From: Phycisphaerae bacterium
Lineage (GTDB): Bacteria > Planctomycetota > Phycisphaerae > Phycisphaerales > SM1A02
Direction of reading: 5' to 3'
Length of the DNA stretch: 19,002 bases
Assembly: GCA_018663565.1 (NCBI GenBank)
Contig: JABJQE010000287.1
Span: 1 to 19,002, forward strand
In this document: piece after piece, positions 1 to 7,813 of the stretch
Layout: each line of letters begins with the position of its first letter
Position numbering within the stretch: the first letter of the stretch is position 1
The notes under the pieces: model-generated
What the model saw: only the letters and a program-made list of their open reading frames with translations
Database searches by the model: none
Told to the model about the DNA's origin: nothing
Program-made: the position numbers and the translations under genes

Positions 1-1
1 A

Positions 2-808
2 GAGGCGATTAGTCACGCAGGCGAGGTTGGGGCGATCTCTATGGATTGGACACGCCAGCTTCTCGATTCTATTCCGGATGAACTCCGCGTGGCTGCGCGG
101 ACACCTCGGTCAGCGCGGGCATTGATTGCAGCCATGCTGATGAATGAGGGCGGCACGGATGAGGCGGCGATTGCGACGCAGCGTGCTGCGATTGGACGTC
201 TCTTGCCCGAGGCTGAAGCGAAGTATGCCGAGAAACTTCTTCCGTTGCTGGCCACATTGCCTGTAGCAGCACGTGTTCCACTTCTCGACCTTACTTCACC
301 AGCGCTGCAGGCTTTATCGACAACGCAGGCGGGCGAATTGCAGACAATGGTGGAGGCGCTCGTGGCCGCTGACAAGCACGTCAGTCGCTTCGAGTGGATT
401 GTGGCGATTCTTGTTGATGCGATGCTTGATCGCAGTGGTGAGGCGAGTCACCGGGCGAAGGCTTCGGTCAAGTCTATTGAGGGGTCTGTGCAGTCCATCT
501 TGTCGGTGGCTGCCACAGCGGGGACGAGCGAGCATGATGAAGCGGGCACGGCAGTGTCTGAAGCATGCCGGAGCCTCGGCATCAGCTCACCCGGGGGCGG
601 GCTCGCGGGAGTTTCTATCAAGTCCATCAATGCAGCAGTCCATGATCTTCGCACGCTCGCCTTTGCTGAGCGAAAGCGATTGCTTGAAGCAGTTGTTGGT
701 GTTGTGGAGCATGATGGCAAGACTACGGTCGACGAAGCCGAAATGGTCCGCGTTGTCTCAGAGGTGCTTGCTGTGCCGATGCCGCCTGTGATGCCGGACG
801 CGGCGTAG
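2..808 (+). CDS. M48-type metallopeptidase, C-terminal part (5' end outside window)
   Basis: The reading frame is open from the first bases of the window and runs through the first in-frame ATG (41) without a stop, so this is the end of a longer gene rather than a 255-residue protein. The visible part has no HExxH motif. It begins with residues like EAISHAGEV, followed by an alpha-helical tail with segments such as LLDSIPDELR, SARALIAAML, LLPLLATLPVAARVPLLDL and VEALVAADKHVSRFEWIV. This pattern is what I know from the C-terminal TerB-like extension of bacterial M48 (Ste24/HtpX-like) membrane proteases, where the catalytic domain and membrane helices come first. The family call is by recollection of that tail; the catalytic part cannot be seen. 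It ends in DAA-stop and is convergent with the M24 peptidase gene, 5 bases away. Another protein with a TerB-like tail is the main alternative. Confidence 0.68.
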   Translation, partial: EAISHAGEVGAISMDWTRQLLDSIPDELRVAARTPRSARALIAAMLMNEGGTDEAAIATQRAAIGRLLPEAEAKYAEKLLPLLATLPVAARVPLLDLTSPALQALSTTQAGELQTMVEALVAADKHVSRFEWIVAILVDAMLDRSGEASHRAKASVKSIEGSVQSILSVAATAGTSEHDEAGTAVSEACRSLGISSPGGGLAGVSIKSINAAVHDLRTLAFAERKRLLEAVVGVVEHDGKTTVDEAEMVRVVSEVLAVPMPPVMPDAA

Positions 809-820
809 CCACGCTACGCC
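802..820. terminator. Perfect hairpin joining two convergent stop codons
   Basis: An 8-bp perfect inverted repeat (802-809 and 813-820, arm ggcgtagc) with a 3-base loop lies between the convergent M48 and M24 genes. The TAG of each gene lies inside one arm, because both genes end in GCG TAG C. It could slow or end transcription from both sides. No T-run follows on either strand, so it is not a classical intrinsic terminator, and the symmetry may partly come from the two similar gene ends. Confidence 0.4.
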
Positions 821-1953
821 CAACTCATTCCAAGTTGGAGGCCTGTCCCCAGATCTTCGCAGCCCTCATCGGTCACGACGACCATGTCTTCGAGTCGCAG
901 GCCGCCGATGGCTGGGCTGTAGAGACCTGGTTCTATGGTGACAACGTCGCCTAAGACAAGTGGGGGGCCACCCATGTCTAGGAGCGGTGGTTCGTGCACA
1001 GCAAGTCCTACACCGTGGCCCGTTCCATGAACCATGGCGATGCGACCAGGGTCGTCACTTTCGCTCGGTAGGCCAATCTCAAAGCCGTGCGCTGAAATGA
1101 CAGCGGTGGTCGCTTCGTGCAGCGCTTGCCCAGTGATACCTGTCTTGGCAACAGACTCACCCGCGACCTTTGCGGCGAGTACAGCTTCATACATCCGTGT
1201 GACCGTTGGATGGATTTCGCCATGCACCACCATGCGAGTGCAGTCACCGTTGTATTTGGTGGTCTTGGAACGAGGGAAGACATCAATGATGATGGGTTCT
1301 CCGGTACGCAGTGCGCCATGTCCGGAGTTATGGCAATCGCCACCTTGTGGTCCACCTGCGACAATGCTGCTTGGATTGTCGTGGTCGCGATCGAGTAAGA
1401 AAACATCAATCATGCGGCGTACACGTTCAGAGGTCAGGGCATCGCCATCATGTTGAAGTAGACCATCAGTATCTGCTGTCGCCCCTGCAATTGTTTCGCA
1501 CGCCATGGCGATGGCCGCTTGGGTTGCGGCCTGCGAGGCTCGAAGTGAGTCGAGTTCTTCGTCATCTTTGCTTCGTCGCTCCCGCACTCCAAGGTCGGCG
1601 TCATATTCAACTTCAATACCCGCATCGCGAAGGGCTTCTACGAATGACAGTGGGAGCGTGCGGTCAGATCGCACGGCCGTTGCGCTTGAGTGTCGGACTG
1701 CTTCGGCGGTCGCTTGGGCGGTGGCCGTTTCGCGGTCACCAGACAACCCACCCTCAGGCATGAAGTCTGCTGGGCAGGCCACGCGATCAACTCGCGCGTG
1801 AGCTTTGGCCCGATCCATTTCGATATCACGGATGATGAGTAATCGTTCGCCGCTACCTTCAATCAATGCCGCCGGATCACCCGCCGAAAAGCGGATGGCG
1901 TGAAAAAGGGTGTCATTGGTGGAGGGAATACCAGCAAGAAGAGTGGGAATCAT
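814..1953 (-). CDS. M24-family metallopeptidase (Xaa-Pro aminopeptidase-like)
   Basis: The product is about 379 residues with the two-part layout of Xaa-Pro peptidases: a creatinase-N-like domain (about residues 1-150) and a C-terminal pita-bread M24 domain. The five metal ligands of the family are all visible: Asp224 (IIIDVFPR), Asp237 (YNGDCTR), His313 (VHGTGHGVGL), Glu341 (VTIEPGLY) and Glu355 (LRLEDMV). It should therefore be an active di-metal enzyme removing N-terminal residues, probably before proline; substrate choice cannot be read from the sequence. No signal peptide is seen, so it is likely cytoplasmic. I chose the ATG at 1953 (MIPTLLAGIPST) because the protein aligns in feel with the family from there; an upstream in-frame ATG at 2007 would add 18 residues of low-complexity, Arg/Pro-rich sequence. 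Neither start has a strong Shine-Dalgarno. It lies downstream of the large metzincin on the same strand, behind a hairpin. Confidence 0.88.
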   Translation of the reverse strand: MIPTLLAGIPSTNDTLFHAIRFSAGDPAALIEGSGERLLIIRDIEMDRAKAHARVDRVACPADFMPEGGLSGDRETATAQATAEAVRHSSATAVRSDRTLPLSFVEALRDAGIEVEYDADLGVRERRSKDDEELDSLRASQAATQAAIAMACETIAGATADTDGLLQHDGDALTSERVRRMIDVFLLDRDHDNPSSIVAGGPQGGDCHNSGHGALRTGEPIIIDVFPRSKTTKYNGDCTRMVVHGEIHPTVTRMYEAVLAAKVAGESVAKTGITGQALHEATTAVISAHGFEIGLPSESDDPGRIAMVHGTGHGVGLAVHEPPLLDMGGPPLVLGDVVTIEPGLYSPAIGGLRLEDMVVVTDEGCEDLGTGLQLGMSWA

Positions 1954-2081
1954 GCGGGCAGGGTAGCGGGGCGAGGCCTTGCGGCAAAATCGGGGGTCGG
2001 TCGCCACACCGGGGCAACATCGTAGTTGAGCTCGTTTGGCTGATCCCCTGGTATGGGGCTTGGCCCTATTGCCGTGTACGA

Positions 2082-2113
2082 CAGCAGGCCCGCCCCGGGG
2101 GGCGAGCCTGCTG
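2082..2113. terminator. Strong GC-rich hairpin after the metzincin gene
   Basis: The inverted repeat CAGCAGGC (2082-2089) with GCCTGCTG (2106-2113) continues inward as CGCC/GGCG after one mismatch, leaving a 6-base loop. It lies about 22 bases past the minus-strand stop of the metzincin gene, so it probably ends or attenuates that transcript before the M24 gene. The T-run (TTTT, 2116-2119) follows on the plus strand, not the minus strand, so as a minus-strand terminator it lacks the usual U-tract; termination efficiency is uncertain. Confidence 0.5.
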
Positions 2114-2135
2114 CGTTTTGGTCAGGAGACGGGGA

Positions 2136-5100
2136 TCAGTTCGACGAGGCGTCGGCGTTGTTGGCTGGTTGTCCCATGAATGGGAACATCGAGCCACCAC
2201 CACCCCCGGCGATGTCGTCGGTGTTGTAGAGGTACTGGGCGTTGAGAGCCCGGTCAATGAGTGAGCTTGCCTCTGCGAGGTGAGCTTGGGAGTATGGATC
2301 GAGGTTTGCGCCCTTGCGACGCGTTGCGCTGTCAATCGAACCCTTGAGCTCACGCAGTTGCATGCGGCTGAGGTTCGACACTGGAGCGGTGTAGAAGCCA
2401 CTGCCCGATGGCATGCTCAGATCGATGAGCCGGTTGATGTGCTCACGCTGGGCATTGCGACGCAAACTTGTGATGTATGGCGAGCGAGCGGTGTAGCTGC
2501 CTTGTGGGCCGCCATCGAGTTCGCCCCAGACTGAATCACGAACGGTGTTGAGCACTTCAGGAACGGTCAGGACATCTTCATCGTCCGTTGCGCGGAATTC
2601 GTTGTCGTAGACACGGTTGAGCGTCTGCGGGTTGAGGACTCCGTTCATGGCCATGGCCTGGATGCTTGCAATCCGATCGTGGATGGGATAGGTGGCATCC
2701 TGGAAGATGTACCGCATGCCGCCATCATCCCACCACTTGTCGACCGTCATGCTACGGAGCAACTGAGGAGATAAGCCGTAGGCATCATCTCGCATGGTGT
2801 TGTCGAGGACAATTTGCATTGCGTGTCGTTGCTGTTCGGCTTCAATTGGAACGATTGGATCGCGGTCACCCGCGTCGCCCTTCTTGTCACGGTTCAGATA
2901 ACTGCCGCCAATCCAGTTGGCCGCAATATTGATGGCGCCGAGTTGCTTGTTGAGCAACATGTCATAGGCCTTGCGAGCCTCTGACCAGCTTTCGCCGTCT
3001 TCTACCATCTCGTCCAAGATCTTGGAGCGAAGGTGCTGGACGAGGGCAATCTGTGATTCGGCATAGATCAGTGGGTTCTCGCCATTATCAAACCGACGAG
3101 CACGGGGGTCTGGACCAGACGTGTCTTCGTCCGTTGCGTACGCGAGTTGAGGTTCGGAGACACGTTTCAGAACCTTCTCTGGGTTCTTCGCGGTGTAGCC
3201 GTACTCAATCGCCCACATGTCATATGGACCAACCGTGACCTGCGTCCAGTCGCCCTGGGTCTCACCAAGTTCATAGTTGATGTTGATGGGCAGGTAGTCC
3301 ATGACCGAGCCAGAGTGTGGTTGACCAGCGAATTCTTCGCTGTTGATTTCCTCAAGTGTGTGAATTGTGCTGCCCTTGAAGTTGTGCCGGAGGCCGAGCG
3401 TGTGCCCGACTTCATGCATGACGACTTCGCGGAGCATTGGCCCAATGAATTCCTCGGGGACTCCATCAAGGTATTGTCCCTTCGTTTTCTTGGAAGAGGA
3501 GTCCTTTGAGGCAGTTTCGACAACTTCTTCTTCCTCAGCATCCTCTTCGGTCTCGTCGCCGTCTTCTCCCTCAGCGAGTTCAACGCTTTCATCAGCAGCG
3601 TCATTATCACTGTCTGCAGTCTCGTCTGAAGCATCGGAGTCATCGTTACCAGAACGTGACGCAGTGAGCGACATGCTGAATTCACCTTCGGTCATGCCGC
3701 CGGTCATATTGCCATCGTCGATGGTCACGATGAGCGCGTCTTCGCCCTCTTCTTCATCAGCTGGATACAGCGTGAGCTGGCTGTCGGCTGGTGACCAGTC
3801 GCCTTGCATATCAATGGTTCCGAACATGCCCATTTCAGCGGTGCCGCTGACAGAGTTGTCCTCCGAGAGCGTCAAGTCAAGTGTGAGGTCCATGGCATGG
3901 GAGGTGCCATCTGGAGCAGCCATTTCAATTGAGCCATACCACGTGCCCGAAACTGGGTCGTTGGCCTTGAAGATATTGAGCTTTGGCTTGTTGATTCCAA
4001 TTATGAGATTGGGATTGAGTCGAACCATGGCAACATCCATGGCTTTGCACGCAGCGTGCTGGCAGTTGCCGTTGATCTGGCTGACGCGACCGATGAGGCC
4101 GTCGTATCGCTCGTCACCAATCAAGTCTGTCTTGATGGTTGGACTTGCGAACCCAGACAGTATGCCGGCGGCGCGCATCTGCGATTCACGAGCCAGTTGC
4201 TGATGCACTTCTGAGCGGTCGGCTTGGTCTGCGAGCAAGACGCGGGGATGCCACTCGGGGTGCTCAGCGAGCCAGGCCAAGGCGTTTGGTCCATAGCCCT
4301 CGAGCGCTGCTTCAGGAATAAGGTCTTTCCAGGTCTTGGACCAACCGTTGATGAATCCTTCGTCCATGACGATGTCAGCATCAAGAATTTCACCGGTCTT
4401 TGGGTGTACTCGGCTGGGGCCAATCGCGAAACCCATGTCCGCGTTTGTCCAGAGGAAGAAGTTGTAGCGGGCATCTTCCGGGTCTTTCTCCATGTGGGCG
4501 CCGGTGTCGGCATCCTGCTGATAGACCTCGATGGCATTTACGATGCCGATGTTTTCGAAGGCCTCGTTCCATTCAAGAATGCCATCACGTACCCAGCGGC
4601 GATATCGCACGGGCGTGGTGTGCTCGACGTAGAAGACGATGGGCTTCTTGGGCGGGCTCATCTTGAGCTTGGGGTCAGCCTTTTTGAGATCCCATCTGTT
4701 GACGTAGCGTTTCCATGGGTTCTCCACTGAGGCGTCGCCGATGTCACGGTGAGCAGTTGTGAAGTAACCAATGCGTTCATCAGCAACGCGTGGCTTGTAG
4801 CCGGTGTTCTCAGGAATCTCTGCGATCGAATATGCGAGTGTGCCGAGCTTGCCACCGCGCAAAGGAATGCCGAAAGCGAGTTCAATATTCTTGGGGAAGG
4901 CCTTCGCTTTCTCAACAGTGGCCAGCCGTGTGTTGGCCCCAGATGTCGCGGAGCCAAAGAACTTCGACGACTGCTTAACGAGCAGGTCAGTCAGGTCGAT
5001 GACCGGACCGCCGCCAGGGCCAATCGTCTTGATTGGGACATCAAGAATGACCGTATCGGTAAACACTCGTTTAGTGCCAGCTCTCGACTGCTTGTCGCCC

Positions 5101-5516
5101 GTTGAGCGGACCGCATAGTTGGGCTGAATAAGGGCGAGCCGCTTGCCAAACTTCTTCCAGTGTGCATACATGTCACCGGCTTGCACGCCTGCTTGAGGGA
5201 TGCCGCCAGAGATGGTGTAGGCAAAGAAGATGTTCTGTTTCGCGTAGTTGCGAGGCAGTTCTGCCAGAACGCCGCCGGTCTTCTTGTCCACGTACAGGGT
5301 GTACATGCCGGGCTTGCCGTCGGCGGTTGAAACAACCTTGTTGTAATTGCTCTTGATAACCGTGTCGTACTTTGGGAATTCTGGCTTTGAGGAGCCGTTT
5401 GTGGCGGCAACTCGGGTGTCGATCTGGGCATTGGCGCCGTCGACGGTGTCGGCCGCGAGTGACATGGCGGCGATACTGAGTCCGCCAATGGCAGCCAGCA
5501 TGATTGGTGTACGCAT
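2136..5516 (-). CDS. Large secreted zinc metalloprotease (metzincin, DUF5118/DUF5117 type)
   Basis: The product is about 1126 residues. It starts with an Sec-type signal peptide (residues 1 to about 23, hydrophobic stretch LAAIGGLSIAAMSLA), so it is exported. Residues about 35-280 match in character the DUF5118 and DUF5117 regions that precede the protease domain in this family (KYDTVIK, RLALIQPNYAVR). The zinc motif HEVGHTLGLRH is at 701-711 (bases 3384-3416), followed by the Met-turn SVMDY (Met739), which defines a metzincin with DUF4953-like surroundings. Between about 520 and 690, just before the zinc motif, it carries an extra beta-rich segment (about 520-618) and a very acidic Ser/Asp/Glu linker (about 620-672). 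The C-terminus has a run of five glycines. The ATG at 5516 is chosen for its AGGAGA Shine-Dalgarno six bases upstream and because the signal peptide then starts correctly; an ATG at 5546 lies ten codons earlier. The physiological substrate is unknown. Confidence 0.9.
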   Translation of the reverse strand: MRTPIMLAAIGGLSIAAMSLAADTVDGANAQIDTRVAATNGSSKPEFPKYDTVIKSNYNKVVSTADGKPGMYTLYVDKKTGGVLAELPRNYAKQNIFFAYTISGGIPQAGVQAGDMYAHWKKFGKRLALIQPNYAVRSTGDKQSRAGTKRVFTDTVILDVPIKTIGPGGGPVIDLTDLLVKQSSKFFGSATSGANTRLATVEKAKAFPKNIELAFGIPLRGGKLGTLAYSIAEIPENTGYKPRVADERIGYFTTAHRDIGDASVENPWKRYVNRWDLKKADPKLKMSPPKKPIVFYVEHTTPVRYRRWVRDGILEWNEAFENIGIVNAIEVYQQDADTGAHMEKDPEDARYNFFLWTNADMGFAIGPSRVHPKTGEILDADIVMDEGFINGWSKTWKDLIPEAALEGYGPNALAWLAEHPEWHPRVLLADQADRSEVHQQLARESQMRAAGILSGFASPTIKTDLIGDERYDGLIGRVSQINGNCQHAACKAMDVAMVRLNPNLIIGINKPKLNIFKANDPVSGTWYGSIEMAAPDGTSHAMDLTLDLTLSEDNSVSGTAEMGMFGTIDMQGDWSPADSQLTLYPADEEEGEDALIVTIDDGNMTGGMTEGEFSMSLTASRSGNDDSDASDETADSDNDAADESVELAEGEDGDETEEDAEEEEVVETASKDSSSKKTKGQYLDGVPEEFIGPMLREVVMHEVGHTLGLRHNFKGSTIHTLEEINSEEFAGQPHSGSVMDYLPININYELGETQGDWTQVTVGPYDMWAIEYGYTAKNPEKVLKRVSEPQLAYATDEDTSGPDPRARRFDNGENPLIYAESQIALVQHLRSKILDEMVEDGESWSEARKAYDMLLNKQLGAINIAANWIGGSYLNRDKKGDAGDRDPIVPIEAEQQRHAMQIVLDNTMRDDAYGLSPQLLRSMTVDKWWDDGGMRYIFQDATYPIHDRIASIQAMAMNGVLNPQTLNRVYDNEFRATDDEDVLTVPEVLNTVRDSVWGELDGGPQGSYTARSPYITSLRRNAQREHINRLIDLSMPSGSGFYTAPVSNLSRMQLRELKGSIDSATRRKGANLDPYSQAHLAEASSLIDRALNAQYLYNTDDIAGGGGGSMFPFMGQPANNADASSN

Positions 5517-5522
5517 GGTGTG

Positions 5523-5528
5523 TCTCCT
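5523..5528 (-). promoter_or_regulatory. Shine-Dalgarno AGGAGA of the metzincin gene
   Basis: The minus strand reads AGGAGA six bases before the ATG at 5516. This decides the start against the ATG at 5546, which lies upstream of the site. A nearly identical site precedes the neighbouring Gfo/Idh gene (6993-6998). Confidence 0.75.
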
Positions 5529-5664
5529 GAACACGTGTTGAGTCATTTCGTCCCTCCCCTGAGAGTGCGAGGGCCAATCCTACACCGGCGAGGGATTGCA
5601 GGTGAGAATCTGGGCTGAGAATTGGTTGCTACGGCGTTGCTAGGGCATATGTTCTGGAATTTGG

Positions 5665-6984
5665 TCAGCTTCGGATCACGACTTCGCTGTCGCGGTCCCA
5701 CAGCAGGACTTGGTCCTGCTTCCAGGCATCCACAGCCATCTTGATAGCCACCATCGTGGCGCAACCAAGATCCACATTGCAAGCCAGTCGGTCGCCCTTT
5801 CGGACGGCATCGAGGAAATTGCCCATGTGGTCTCTGCGGTCCATAGGATCGATGTGGGCCGATGCGGCACCAGGCTTGGGCGTGGGTTTCCCCTCGGCGT
5901 GAATGGTCAGCAGGTCATTGGCGGTCCGGAATTCCTCCCACCAGGGAGATTGCTCGGACAGGTCTAGACCATTGCCAAACTCCATGGTGCCGTACTGGCC
6001 GCGAATAACGGTGGGCCAGGTGTCGTTATTGGTCATGACGCTTGAGAGCACAATGGTGTGTTCCGAGGGGTAGTCGACCATCATGAAGAAGGTGTCGGCG
6101 ATGTCTCGCTCGTCCTTCTCGAGATAGGTGCCGCCGCTTGCGACCACCCGCTTTGGGTAGGCTCCATCGTGGCCTTCGATGGCCAGCAGCAGCGGGGCGA
6201 GTCGGTGGTACAAGAGATCCGTCGCGAGCCCACCGTTGTATGCGAGGTACTTGCGGAATCGAAAGAAGTGATCGGCGTTCCAGTCAATCTTGGGGGCGAG
6301 CCCGTGCTCGTGGCCGAGCCAGCGATCCCACCAGACATAGCCAGCCTTGTCGGCCGCATTGGCGGGGCCGGCATCAGGGTCGATATGCCAGTTGAATTGA
6401 CCACCTCGCGAGTTGCGGCAGTAGGCGCCCTGGCTCCAGGTTGGCTTACCAATGCGACCTTCACGAATCGCTTGTCCAGCAGCCCAGAAGTTGCCATTGC
6501 TCGTGCCCTGGGGCCCAACCTGCAATGTGCGACCGGTGCGGTGGACGGCATTGCGACAGGCGAGTGCTTGTGGAATAGTGTGAGAGAGCGGCTTTTCGCA
6601 GTAGACATCTTTGCCTGCGTCCATTGCTTCGATGGCAATCTTGGTATGCCAGTGATCGGGCGTCGCAATGACGACAGCATCGACGTCGGGGTCATCGAGT
6701 ACGCGTTCGTATTCCATGGTGGCTTTGGCTGCGCCAAGTGAGGCGATCTGGGCTGCGTTGTCCAATCTTCGTCGGTAGACATCGCACACCCGTATCACGT
6801 TGAGGTTGTCGTCACCTTCGCGATTAACAAGACTTCTGAGATGACCTGTTCCCATGCCACCTGTTCCGATGACGGCCATGTTGAGCCGATCATTCGAGCC
6901 AATAGCACGACCCCATGACAACGCGGGCAGCATCAGGGGTGATGCTGCGGCGGTTCGAAGAATAGTGCGGCGAGTAATAGGCAT
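5665..6984 (-). CDS. Gfo/Idh/MocA-family oxidoreductase with Tat signal
   Basis: A 439-residue NAD(P)-dependent dehydrogenase of the Gfo/Idh/MocA family. The N-terminus (TRRTILRTAAASPLMLPAL, residues 4-22) is a twin-arginine signal, so it is likely exported folded with its cofactor. The Rossmann nucleotide site GTGGMG is at 40-45, the strand-end ATPDHWH at 107-113, and the family signature EKP at 130-132. The C-terminal half is the alpha/beta substrate domain. Planctomycetes carry many such exported paralogues, thought to act on sugars or their derivatives; the substrate cannot be predicted here. The start at 6984 has AGGAGA eight bases upstream (6993-6998). The gene sits between the nitroreductase (82 bases upstream) and the metzincin (148 bases downstream), all on the same strand. 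Confidence 0.93.
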   Translation of the reverse strand: MPITRRTILRTAAASPLMLPALSWGRAIGSNDRLNMAVIGTGGMGTGHLRSLVNREGDDNLNVIRVCDVYRRRLDNAAQIASLGAAKATMEYERVLDDPDVDAVVIATPDHWHTKIAIEAMDAGKDVYCEKPLSHTIPQALACRNAVHRTGRTLQVGPQGTSNGNFWAAGQAIREGRIGKPTWSQGAYCRNSRGGQFNWHIDPDAGPANAADKAGYVWWDRWLGHEHGLAPKIDWNADHFFRFRKYLAYNGGLATDLLYHRLAPLLLAIEGHDGAYPKRVVASGGTYLEKDERDIADTFFMMVDYPSEHTIVLSSVMTNNDTWPTVIRGQYGTMEFGNGLDLSEQSPWWEEFRTANDLLTIHAEGKPTPKPGAASAHIDPMDRRDHMGNFLDAVRKGDRLACNVDLGCATMVAIKMAVDAWKQDQVLLWDRDSEVVIRS

Positions 6985-7005
6985 ACGTGGAGTCTCCTGA
7001 GAAAG

Positions 7006-7037
7006 AGGCTACCGTGCTTTGGACCGCTGGGGAGCCT
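7006..7037. terminator. Possible hairpin between nitroreductase and Gfo/Idh genes
   Basis: AGGCT (7006-7010) can pair with AGCCT (7033-7037), extended weakly inward. A run of T follows on the plus strand (7037-7041), while the minus strand, the transcribed one, continues with CTTTCTC. It lies in the 82-base gap after the nitroreductase stop and could end the rpsL-to-nitroreductase transcript. The stem is short and the loop long. Confidence 0.3.
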
Positions 7038-7066
7038 TTTTCATTGGCAGAAGGATCTCTCGCGGC

Positions 7067-7798
7067 TCATTCGAGGGATGCGCCCTGTGACTCGTAGAAC
7101 GATCGGTCGCCAGTACGGCGCGGCGTTGTGAAAAATTGCTCCATTTGCCCAATCCACCGGCGTCCCGTTGCACCACGTTTCTCGTAATACCCGGCCATAT
7201 CGTCGTCATAGGACGACATCAATTCGAGCAAACTTTCGTCGCTTGGATACTCGTTCTCAAAGAGCACGGCCTGCTGAGGAAGTCGCGGCCGCTTCCACGG
7301 CTCCTCTGCGGCGCGGCCAATACAAAGACCAAAGAACGGATATACGCCTTGAGGAAGGTTGAGCACGGCGCCAACCGCAGCAAGATCATTGCGAATGCCG
7401 CCAATGAAACAGGTGCCCCAGCCGAGTGACTCGGCAGCGAGCGCAAGGTTCTGGGCAAAGAGTGAGGCATCAACGGTGCATAATAGGAACGACTCCAAGT
7501 TCTCTTTGCAGGCGCAGTCAGCAGACTGGGCAAGCAAGTGATGCCGCCGCATATCTCCACAGATAACGAGGAAGGTGCCACACTGGGCCACCTTTTCTTG
7601 GCCACCGCTGATTACCACGAGTTTTGCAAGCAGGTCCGGGTCGGTCACATGAATAGCGCTATACACCTGTACGTTCGCGCTTGTGGCGGCACACTGTGCT
7701 GCTTCAAATGCGGCTTGCAATTCAGACTTAGGCACCACTTCGCCTGTATAGGCGCGGATGGAACGATGATCGTGCATTTGGGTGAGTGTTGGGTTCAT
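7067..7798 (-). CDS. NfsA/NfrA-like flavin nitroreductase
   Basis: A 243-residue protein of the nitroreductase fold, which binds FMN and uses NAD(P)H to reduce nitro-aromatics, quinones or flavins. The phosphate-binding start HRSIRAYTGEVV (residues 11-22), the segment DASLFAQNLALAAESLGWGT and the GGIRN and PFFGLCIGR motifs are those of the NfsA/NfrA branch, as is the length. The C-terminal tail with aromatic and basic residues is typical of that branch. It is likely cytoplasmic. It starts 15 bases after the ThiF-like stop, so the two are probably cotranscribed behind rpsL and rpsG. The natural substrate is not predictable; the name describes the fold. No strong Shine-Dalgarno precedes the ATG. 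Confidence 0.87.
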   Translation of the reverse strand: MNPTLTQMHDHRSIRAYTGEVVPKSELQAAFEAAQCAATSANVQVYSAIHVTDPDLLAKLVVISGGQEKVAQCGTFLVICGDMRRHHLLAQSADCACKENLESFLLCTVDASLFAQNLALAAESLGWGTCFIGGIRNDLAAVGAVLNLPQGVYPFFGLCIGRAAEEPWKRPRLPQQAVLFENEYPSDESLLELMSSYDDDMAGYYEKRGATGRRWIGQMEQFFTTPRRTGDRSFYESQGASLE

Positions 7799-7813
7799 GA
7801 AGGAATAGTACGC

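Noticed and set aside
3367..4203. 278-codon serine-rich frame on the plus strand
   Set aside because: It is antisense to the metzincin; its serine runs mirror the Asp/Glu/Ser-rich linker on the other strand.
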